Assembly: GCA_020650975.1 (NCBI GenBank)
Contig: JAIPMN010008569.1
Span: 1-28,320 of the forward strand
From: Apostichopus californicus
Taxonomy: Eukaryota; Echinodermata; Holothuroidea; Aspidochirotida; Stichopodidae
Reading direction: 5' to 3'
DNA length: 28,320 bases
This document shows positions 20,271 to 28,320 of this stretch, piece by piece; positions within the stretch are counted from its first letter, which is position 1, and every line of letters begins with the position of its first letter. A model generated the notes under the pieces. It searched no databases, was not told where the DNA came from, and saw only the letters and a program-made list of their open reading frames with translations. Position numbers and translations under genes: made by a program.

Positions 20271-22727
20271 TTGCTATTTCATCAGTGCATATATGCAGGA
20301 GTATATTAATGTCAAAGATGGCATGACGACAAGAGGATGTATGTCTTTATATTAAAATAGCTGATATAGTTATCATTATTTTATAGTGTGGAAGCATCAT
20401 CTAACTTGCTAATTGTTGTTGTCGTTTTCTGCAGTGAGATGTATCATTTCTATTTATTTGTTGTTAGTATTAGTGTTATTGATGGTGTACAACTGTACAT
20501 TCTCTGTACTACTGAACCTATGTACCCACTCCTACTTTTCCCAAGGAACAAAATTGAAGAATCAATTTAATTATCAATTGATAAATATCTAATATCGTCT
20601 TGTGCTTCTCTTTTTTCTCACTCGTCAATGTTCTTAAAGTTAAAATGTAAACAACAATTTCTTGTCAAAATTATATTTTTAGTTTTTTTATTCCCTTTTT
20701 CTTTTTGGACAGATATTATGTTTACTTCACAAGCCCTGACAAAATAACTGCAAGAAAAATGATGTCTTTGCTAAGATCAAACCCACCAAACAATGACATC
20801 CAGATTCTACGGCGAGATAATGTCACGTTTGTCCTCTTGAATTATTTCTTCAGCCTCTCGTCATGTCAACATTTCAGACCTCCACGTCGTCGTCGTCGAC
20901 GACGACGGCAGCTAGCTTCTCCTTCAGCCGCACATCGCGATGAAAATGATAACGTCTCATGTGCTTGTCATCCCGCTCATCATGAATGCAATTATGCAGC
21001 CAGCCTTCCCGCAAAAAATTGTATCATTTGCATTTCTTTACAGTTGCAACAGTTCTCTTGAAAAGTGTTTCCTACTTTTCTTTCTATTTTATTTTTTTTG
21101 TTTTTGTGTTATCGTCTTGTCGTTTTATTTTTCTTCTTAATCTGCTTCGAGCCAGGTTTTCATGAACTACTTATGCCAATCTGACTTAGAAATGATTTTA
21201 TTGTATATCTGGTTAAATGAAAGTACAACAAGATGTTTTGATCAAGTGTTTTTACTTTTTCCAGAGCATTCATGACTACAGATGTGTATTAGTAAACATA
21301 ATTATTGGCAAGAGGCCTTGAAAATAGGTTTTGTTTGTAATGACAGTTAAAGCTAACTTCTATATTAGGCATTTTGTTTTAAAGCATAAAGCCATCAATT
21401 TGAAAACCCCATAAACACAGTTTGGTTTACATTTGTAGGAATGACTCACTTACCTGTCCCTACACGACTAGTTAACTCTCTCGTTCTATCTCTCCTAGAC
21501 CCGTCTGGTATCAATTTAACAACGAGCCATGCCGTATTATTACCAGGTACTTCCAATCTACGACCGTCTTTCGATGGCCACCAAAACTGACATTGTAAAC
21601 TGATTCCGTATTGCCTTAGCTTAGCTTAACGTTGGTACAGTATTAAGCTAAACTTGAGCAGTAACATTGATTGGTCGTGCCAAGTACTGCTAGTATGCTA
21701 CAAGATCTTGGGAATGAATGAATATCATTTTGTCTACAAAGCAATACATGATGTGAACATAATATGATTATTTAAATTCTATATGTTCTATATGAGACAT
21801 TCACCCATTAAAACTTAAAAGCAATGAAATCTTGTACAAATTCATTGGAAAAGGGTCACCCGTTTTTTGCCACGTGTATGTTCCAAATTTTTGTTAAAAC
21901 AATATCATATGGATCAGATGCCTTTATGATATAATATTTCATATAGTTTTCAAACCTATATCAACATCACTGAACAAAGAAAGAAAGTTGGTAAATCATG
22001 TCCTTCCAGTCATTTTTGGTATTAATTTTAGGTGGAAATTTTACAGATTATGAGCATTGTTCTTCTCCTCCAGTATCAAAAATGAATATTAATATCATCT
22101 TCATTGTATGCACTGTCACAGTAGACTAACTTACAGTAGTACTCCAGGGAAGAATTTAGTTCTCAAATATTGTATAGCAGTTTTGTTGCAGGCTCTGAAC
22201 TCGGTCTCTTATCACATTAACAAATCACTATAATAATAAAAGAAGAATATTATATCTTCTTAGAAAAGCCAACTTGACCTCTTTGTATAGCATTTGACAG
22301 CATTGCAATAACTGGATAAATTATTGTCTCTGTACACATTATAAAGTATCTTCTTTTCATTGTTTTCCCTTTTTTTTGGGTCTTTTTCTTTGTCTTACAT
22401 GTAAAGAGTGTATCATCAATTCTTCCAGAACGAATTTTCCAAAAGCGAGGGAATTTAAGAAAAAAAATAAAAATAAAAAATTCCCCCCCTCGATTGGGGC
22501 TCTCCTCTTTAGAATCCACCAGATCATTGAGCAAAAAAAAAAATAGAACACATAAAAATTGTCAAAGAAGATGTAAACAAAACTTTCGCTCTCATTTTTC
22601 AGGAAACTCATCATCTAATGCATCAGATGTGTGCTCAAATACCAAAAGAAAATGTTTCTCTGAACTTAAGGACTGAAATGAGAGAAGAGAGAAAGAGAGA
22701 GAGGAGAAAAAAGCAGTGATTTTCGAT
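20271..22727. other. Intron 1 segment, no gene seen
   Basis: AT-rich intron. A 20-bp perfect CGT/ACG palindrome lies at 20888-20907, inside a patch (20705-21060) that is less AT-rich than its surroundings and stays open for about 118 plus-strand codons. The translation there is not recognised. T- and A-rich runs dominate 20640-20710, 21080-21140 and 22440-22560, and a GA-rich microsatellite lies at 22678-22710. Confidence 0.55.
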
Positions 22728-23001
22728 TCACTGTTTCTTCTTGTTTTCTCGTATCACACATGGCAACTGTGTGTAGGTCAGGTTCTCATCTTGAAATTGC
22801 ACAGGGTAAAAGTAGAAGTCATTAAGATCGGTTGCAGAGAAAATGATGGAGTGTGACAGGTCAAACTCATGGAAATTGATGGCGGTGATTTTCGTCAGTG
22901 CAGGATGGGTGCAGCGGGCTTGAACCAGGAGCACGGTGAGAGTTAGAGTGAACGATGGATGCACTGTGTCAGAAATGGCATCTGTTGTATCAACAGGTAC
23001 T
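22728..23001 (-). CDS. Unassigned coding-looking ORF, possible terminal exon
   Basis: The minus strand reads open from about 23001 to a TGA at 22728, giving about 90 residues. It includes FTLTLTVLLVQARCTHPALT, then INFHEFDLSHSIIFSATDLN, and ends IRENKKKQ. Composition is protein-like: mixed hydrophobic beta-type segments, balanced codons and several Cys and His. The surrounding intron is AT-rich. A possible acceptor, CACTGAATACAG, precedes 23001. The frame extends further upstream to 23084, but that part is just minisatellite. No family was recognised, and it does not resemble any part of SIN1. It could be a nested-gene exon, a fragment of a decayed transposon protein, or chance. Confidence 0.3.
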
Positions 23002-23007
23002 CTGTAT

Positions 23008-23470
23008 TCAGTGGCAATAATAAAGGGAAACTGCCCACGAAGGTACACTCTAATCAGTGGCAATATTAAAGGGACACTGTCCACAAAGGGACACTCTAAT
23101 CAGTGGCAATATTAAGGGAAAACTGCCCACGAAGGTACACTTTAATCAGTGGTAATATTAAAGGGACTCTGTGCATGCAGGGACACTTAAATCAGCAGTA
23201 ATATTAAAGGGGCACTGTGCATGCAGGGACACTCTCATCAGTGGCAATATTAAAGGGACGCTGTGCACCAAGGTACACTTTAATCTGTGGCAATATTAAA
23301 GGGACACTGTGCACGCAGGTACACTCTAACCTGTGGTAATATTAAAGGGACAATGTGCACGAAGGTACACTCTAATCAGTGGCAATATTAAAGGGACACT
23401 GCCCACGAAGGTACACTCTAATCAGTGGCAATATTAAAGGGACACTATGAAGGGGAAACTGTGCACGCTG
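23008..23470. repeat. 46-bp minisatellite, about 10 units
   Basis: Units read AATCAGTGGCAATATTAAAG, GGACACTGTGCACGAAGG and TACACTCT, with starts such as 23052, 23098 and 23144. Most units are close to identical. Some substitute CCCACGAAGG or CATGCAGGGAC for the middle part. The array directly follows, on the plus strand, the upstream edge of the unassigned ORF at 22728-23001. Confidence 0.9.
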
Positions 23471-25324
23471 TCTCGTTATGAACTGATTTTGGGGATGAAA
23501 GTCTTAATCAAATCTTCAGTAAAGACCTCGATGGAGATACAGTCCTCACACTGCTGATTGCAGGTAACCATGCACTTGTCACTTTCTCATGTACTGGATA
23601 TGAGTGCATGCCTCGGATTGCACAAAAATGAACAGTAGTACGTACTAGCACATGGACAAGAAGGGCAAAATTGTTAGTCTATCTACCACATTCCTGCTTT
23701 TAATATTGAAGATGGTTTCAAAATGCTGGCAAGAGATCCCCCAAAATTGGAGCCAGGTACAAGAGTAGTGCAGTGAAGTCTACATACTCTGCTACCTTCA
23801 AAATGTTGACCATATAATGAGCAACCAATTTTCTTTTTGTACTAGACACATTCACTGCGTAGATACAGAATATATACAGTATATGTAGATATGTGTGGCA
23901 TTTACAGTGGTCACTACTGGTCAAGGCAAGATGCTATGAGCTACGTTACATATATATAAAAAGGCTTAATATGATCGTAATATTCATGGAGGAATTTCAC
24001 CCAATATTCTATTGTAACAATATGGTAATGTTCTTGCCAAACGTAGGGAAAAGAAATATATGTACACCATCTGCCTGCATACATATTTCAACCTTTGCTG
24101 GTATTTGTGAACTTTTGCGAGCATATATATGCATATTAATGCAAAGTAAAGTTTTCAGATCTACAAAAGGCTATCTCAAAAACAAAGTGATGCTAACGTA
24201 CAGTAGATTTTGATATCTGGTATCAAGACTTTGTATAATTCCACAATGAAATTTAAAACTGAAAAATTTCAATTTCTTTAAAAAATTAATCAAATGAATC
24301 AGTTACTAGGCTCAGTTACTTCATAGCTGTTGGGGGGGGGGGGGGGGATTGGCATATAAACCCTAAAGTTTGTGTTAAATGTTATCCAGATTCGAAAAGA
24401 GAACTATTCACTGTTAGATGTGTGCAAATTTATCAAATTTTTGTATCATTCAAACAGTAACACTCCATTCATTCTACAGTTCCTGAAATTCACTGAAATG
24501 ATTGCTTGTGGCTTTTTTGGGATGCCAGTTTTCCTAAACGTATAGTATGTCAATGTCACATCACAAGTTTGATGTCTCAAAAAGTACTGTTACTACTTTC
24601 AAAGCAACGTTAACATTTACCATGTGATAGACCTGCAACCCATTCATACTGTACATACTAAGTTTACAAGAAATATTGCACCAGGGAATAAGCTATCCGG
24701 TATCAAATACTAAAACGTGATGTAAAATGGGCATTCTCTATATGCGTTCACGATATACAGTATCAGATTTTGTACATAGAAGCATACTATTCAGTAGCTC
24801 TGTGCACCAGCTCACTTCCGGCCCAGTAGAGTGAGAGTGGGGAGGTAGCCAGGAGACATATGTATGATCAGCGAGGAAGCGACGCAAAAATTTGGGAATT
24901 TATGAGAATTAATTTAACCATAAAATTATTCTGTGATGGGCAAGTGTTTTTCATTCCCTTTTTTTCTTTCCCTTTCGTCTTCTTCTTTGAGAAAATTAGT
25001 TGGATGTGAAATATCCATGGTTGTAATTGTAACTTTTTAAATACAAATATGACCAGGTCTTTTCTTAAATTCATGTTGATAAATCTTGGTGACATCAGAC
25101 TTCAGTCTGCAAGAACTCTTTGAACTTGGGAGAAGGACTGACAGGACTTTTGCAAAGATATCAAGGACCAATGCTAGTACTGAATCAGTTTCAAATACCA
25201 AGTCATCTTCTTGATGGTATCAGTTTGCCACCATATAATTCAGTTACGTCCCTACCCTAGTATTTAACAGCTTGGTCCCCACAGATCAATGTACTAAGAC
25301 CAATGTCAGAGGATAACCACCTAC
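23471..25324. other. Intron 1, first part, no gene seen
   Basis: AT-rich intron adjoining the start-codon exon donor. A 16-base G run lies at 24332-24347, and a T/C-rich block at 24955-24990. No exon, repeat family or RNA was recognised. Confidence 0.6.
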
Positions 25325-25514
25325 CTTGCTCGCTATCATAGCCTTCATACTGGTTCCAAGGGTGTTGCTTCTTGACTTCCAGCTCTTTCTTTCTCTTCGG
25401 CCAATCGACTTCTTCGTTCATCAGGGCCATCTCGCACATTCCCGTATCGTCACTCGTGATGAACGAATGCCTCAAGTGGGCGATGATGAAGGCTGGGTCG
25501 TCCAGTAGTGCCAT
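25325..25514 (-). CDS. MAPKAP1: SIN1 first coding exon (residues 1-63 plus one base)
   Basis: This exon encodes the N-terminus of SIN1, beginning MALLDDPAFIIAHLRHSF and followed by the family hallmark TSDDTGMCEM. Human SIN1 begins MAFLDNPTIILAHIRQSHVT and then has the same SDDTGMCEM. In TORC2 structures this N-terminal segment packs against Rictor, so its conservation is expected. The start is the ATG at 25514. The frame is open further upstream, but those codons lie in 5' UTR or intron and resemble no SIN1 sequence. The exon ends in EQ plus one base at a consensus donor (CAAG|GTAGGT), giving a phase 1 intron. After the conserved block comes a basic stretch (about residues 40-50, KRKKELEVKK), where human SIN1 differs. 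The next exon is 16.1 kb away. Confidence 0.95.
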
Positions 25515-25609
25515 ACTGACCGGACACAGAGTCACACAGTTGGTCCAATGTTCTTTTTTATCTTCAGCACTACTGTACGTTTCTTGACTGGTGCAAATGT
25601 CTTTAGACC
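25515..25609 (-). other. MAPKAP1: MAPKAP1 5' UTR part of the start-codon exon
   Basis: About 95 bases of untranslated sequence lie between the start ATG and a strong minus-strand splice acceptor: a run of T followed by CTCAAG, with the exon starting at 25609. The acceptor implies at least one further non-coding exon upstream, either in 25610-28320 or outside the window. No upstream exon or promoter could be recognised. The frame remains open through the UTR, so the exact exon boundary is inferred from the polypyrimidine tract alone. Confidence 0.6.
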
Positions 25610-26976
25610 CTTGAGAAAAAAAAACACCAATTACGCAACATAGAATGGCCAAGTTCCGAGAATGACAGAAATGTATCATTTATGGAAAAACTAACAAACC
25701 CATTAATGAAAGGACATTGTTAACAAACTAAGTGCATCTGTTCACAATTGATGTTAGTAGAAACTTCCACTCTGTTACTGTAAGTGATGTCCTTCAAAAG
25801 ATATTTGGTTCCAGATGTCGGAAAATCCAAAACTATGACCAGAATCAAAGTAACGATGGAAAAACATTGAAACAAATCTAGACAGGGATTTTGCGTAGTT
25901 TCCTTCGGAATGGTAGATTCAGAAGGAGAGGTAAGTAGACGGTGCTCAAGGAGCGAGGGCGCAGTCCTAAAACGTTCCAATGTGTAGTTTAGGTGTGCAG
26001 ATGTGGAGCGGGAGACAAGTAAGAGAGGAACGACATAAATTTGGATGTGATAGTCACCACCCGCAGCCAACCCCCCCTCCCCCCTCCCCCAATAAGACAT
26101 AAACCCAACTGTTCTTAATAAATCTATTGGATATGGTGAAAAATACTTCTACAAAAAATTCCCTAGGATATGTATGTCTTGAGGGGAGAAGACATCAAAG
26201 ATTTAGCAGTCCACCATATAGTGTATTAAAATCAAGCAATTGACAGTTGCAAATCATATATATGCAAAGTCATATGATATTGTCTGAGCCTACCATGTTA
26301 AAAGTACTGTAGGCTATTTCAAACTTCAGGGAACGATTTATCCATTTTAGCATCGCAAAATGCTATGCAAAATGGCCAAGTTGCAATGCAAGTGTAAAGA
26401 TGTATAGCAGTTTTCTACACAGGAACTACAGTATTCAATGAGAGAGAAAAATCAGAGCCTATAAAAATGCTACACAAACTTTGAACACTAACTGAATCCT
26501 TTGACTTACGGTCATTGTACAGTACAGTAGTGAATGAGAAAGGAGCTGCAATGAACTCCTAAGGCCCTGAACACTTGCCTCTCTATGAGACATACTCTAC
26601 TCTAGGTTATAATTTACAGATTTGCCAAACAAGAAGAGTTTTTTAATGATATTTGCTGTTTCCACACACACTGTGTACTAACTTCAAGTTGAGGTTGAAA
26701 TCCCTAATAAATCTAGCCGAAAAAGACACATGTACACAGATCAACTGTCTACAGGTTTTCAAATTACAATGGTCCAGTTGAGTCTGGTCCCATTTTAGTA
26801 TCAGACGAGCGAGCTTTGCCAGTTAGGCAACTCCCTGGTCAGACCAGCTGAAGATATATTTCAAAGCTGTGGGTGGCATGAGTAAATCGGGAAACTGTCT
26901 GGCATATTTGTTTGGATGATACGCTCTGACTTTCTATGATTCAAGTTTAACATCTGATGATTGCTTTCTCCGGTAT
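25610..26976. other. Region upstream of the start-codon exon, no exon recognised
   Basis: The acceptor at 25610-25611 implies that upstream MAPKAP1 exons exist, but none can be picked out without transcript data. A minus-strand frame of 126 codons (25720-26100) has no recognisable content. A G-run-forming C-rich block lies at 26068-26090. No CpG island or promoter motif is evident. Confidence 0.5.
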
Positions 26977-27760
26977 CCAGTCAAAACGTCCCTTTACCAA
27001 AACGTCCCCGCTTTTATAAGACCAAAACGTCCCGCAGTCAAAACGTCCCTGTGAGTCAAAACGTCCCCGCTTTTATAATCAGTTGGAATGCAAGTGTGGA
27101 TGTTTTTAGTTCAAATCAAAGAGTAAGGATAAGTATAGTTTAGGTTGAAAACACAGTTTTAGGTGTGGGAATTGACTGGTATGAGGGCGAAAACATATTT
27201 GAGTATAATTTTTTAGTAAAACATGTAACGTTACCACACTAAAGGTAATCGAACGATATATTCTATACTTCAAAATGTCAAATATCAACAGGAGCACGTA
27301 CCCGTGACAAAATTTTACTTCGTAAAAATAAACGATAAGTGATTTTACTCAATTTAAAATATTATAGATATATATATATTGTATAGTATACGCATCCAAA
27401 TTCTTTTTTAATTCCTCTTGTATCATAGTTTTTGTTTTCCTTAATTCGTTAATTCACTGAAAAACATATAGCGTATACCTTTTCATACCAAATATAATTA
27501 AACGATATAGTCCTTCATGATTTATTTAGCGACTATAATCCAACTTGTATGCCGATAACTTAGCCAAATTATAACTTAAAATTAATATGTATTCACAACT
27601 GTGAATGAATGTGATAGACGGGGACGTTTTGACTTACGGGGACGTTTTGACCAACGGGGACGTTTTGACCAACGGGGACGTTTTGACCAACGGGGACGTT
27701 TTGACCAAAAGCGGGGACGTTTTGGTACGGGGACGTATGGTAAAGGGACGTTTTGACTGG
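26977..27760. mobile_element. 784-bp foldback element with CAAAACGTCCC repeats
   Basis: The two ends are perfect 22-base inverted repeats (26977-26998 and 27739-27760), whose core is AGTCAAAACGTCCCTTTA. Each arm then carries multiple subterminal CAAAACGTCCC motifs: five on the left (26982-27066), and at least six in reverse complement on the right (27618-27756). Both arms also share CAAAACGTCCCCGCTTTT. The interior (about 27085-27600) is AT-rich with no ORF. Multiple nested terminal repeats and no coding capacity indicate a non-autonomous foldback or MITE-type transposon. A target duplication is not clear, so the superfamily is undetermined. Confidence 0.8.
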
Positions 27761-28320
27761 TAAGCCTTTCTCCAAAGAGGAATGCAAAATAGATGTTAAT
27801 GAATCCTATATGTGTATTCGTAGATACCAGCTACGTGAAAATGTTACCACGGGTAGAACTTGCGCATAATTTTGTGAACAGTAACTATCTTGCCCACTAT
27901 TTCAAATATTATCAGCATATTTGCAATGATATATATTGTAGACAATCCATTTTGCCAGATACTAGACCAAAGAAGCCCAAACAAGTTCATGAACAATTAG
28001 TAGTAGCATGGTTACAACATAAGGACAGCTCCTGGTTACCCTAGTGTATAGAAATGATGAACTTAACCCTGGTGTTTAACATACACAGTTAGGAAGCTAT
28101 ATACCAGTATATACCTGTGCTGGCAGTGATTAAGTACTTGCATTGCCAATGATGGTGATCAGGCACAATATTTGCAAATCCATTTTGGAGGATGCACCAA
28201 ATTAGGGATGCTTAGTAGCATGGACACTTCGAATTTCGGACACCTAAGCCTTAAATCACCCCAAAACTATATCTTCTGGTATAAATCACCTGAAAATATA
28301 CTTGATATGGTGGGAGAAGT
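27761..28320. other. Right flank, no gene seen
   Basis: AT-rich sequence. An 83-codon plus-strand frame (27793-28044) has no recognisable motif, and no repeat family or RNA was identified. Confidence 0.5.

Larger units (their letters stand above)
1..25609 (-). other. MAPKAP1: MAPKAP1 (SIN1) gene, 5' portion, partial
   Basis: This span covers the part of a SIN1 gene visible here: five exons on the minus strand, with the 3' half beyond position 1. The exons are 25325-25609 (ATG at 25514), 9052-9225, 4869-5011, 2719-2894 and 582-748. All donors are GT and all acceptors AG. Intron phases are 1, 1, 0, 2 and 1, and every junction keeps the reading frame. Introns measure about 16.1, 4.04, 1.97 and 1.97 kb. 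The spliced product is about 283 residues and is colinear with human SIN1 from its first residue through the CRIM domain. SIN1 joins mTOR, Rictor and mLST8 in TORC2 and recruits AGC kinases such as AKT and SGK. The Ras-binding-like and PH domains are not in the window. Identification rests on recalled family sequence, not on a search. Confidence 0.93.

Noticed and set aside
25515..25679. Upstream in-frame methionine codons as the SIN1 start
   Set aside because: The extension MIHFCHSRNLAILCC and onward crosses a strong splice acceptor at 25610 and resembles no SIN1 N-terminus. The ATG at 25514 matches the family start exactly.

Overview
The window is animal nuclear DNA, and nearly all of it lies inside one gene. 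Five minus-strand exons with consensus splice sites join, in compatible phases, into about 283 residues of SIN1 (MAPKAP1), a core subunit of the TOR complex 2 kinase. The protein is clearly similar to human SIN1 but divergent. Coding density is below 3%, introns are long, and tandem repeats and non-autonomous transposons are abundant. That fits an invertebrate metazoan, plausibly a marine deuterostome such as an echinoderm, but the organism cannot be fixed from this sequence alone.

Layout in gene order (right to left). The region 25610-28320 lies upstream of the first recognised exon and carries an inverted-repeat (foldback) element at 26977-27760. The start-codon exon is at 25325-25609 (ATG at 25514). 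Intron 1 is about 16.1 kb (9226-25324). It holds a 46-bp minisatellite (23008-23470), an unassigned coding-looking ORF (22728-23001), a 47-bp minisatellite (19757-20270), a tRNA-derived SINE (about 19418-19714), a 414-bp MITE with 8-bp target duplications (18826-19239), a 164-bp repeat broken by poly-G and an assembly gap (17487-18215), an exon-like 150-bp sequence (13966-14115) and a degenerate satellite (12240-12930). Exon 2 is at 9052-9225. Intron 2 (5012-9051) contains 91-bp units in direct and then inverted orientation. Exon 3 is at 4869-5011. Intron 3 (2895-4868) holds a second, degenerate copy of the exon-like sequence and a pyrimidine-rich tract. Exon 4 is at 2719-2894, intron 4 at 749-2718 and exon 5 at 582-748. 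Beyond exon 5, intron 5 opens directly into a 155-bp tandem array (1 to about 580).

The exons encode the N-terminal Rictor-contacting region, a conserved basophilic phosphorylation site and most of the CRIM substrate-recruitment domain. The Ras-binding-like and PH domains must lie to the left of the window. No bacterial operon, CRISPR array, autonomous transposon ORF or other recognisable gene was found. The most unusual signals are a satellite whose units each copy the exon 5 splice-donor region, a duplicated exon-like sequence in two introns, two inverted-repeat elements, and a high density of the heptamer TACAGTA/TACTGTA.
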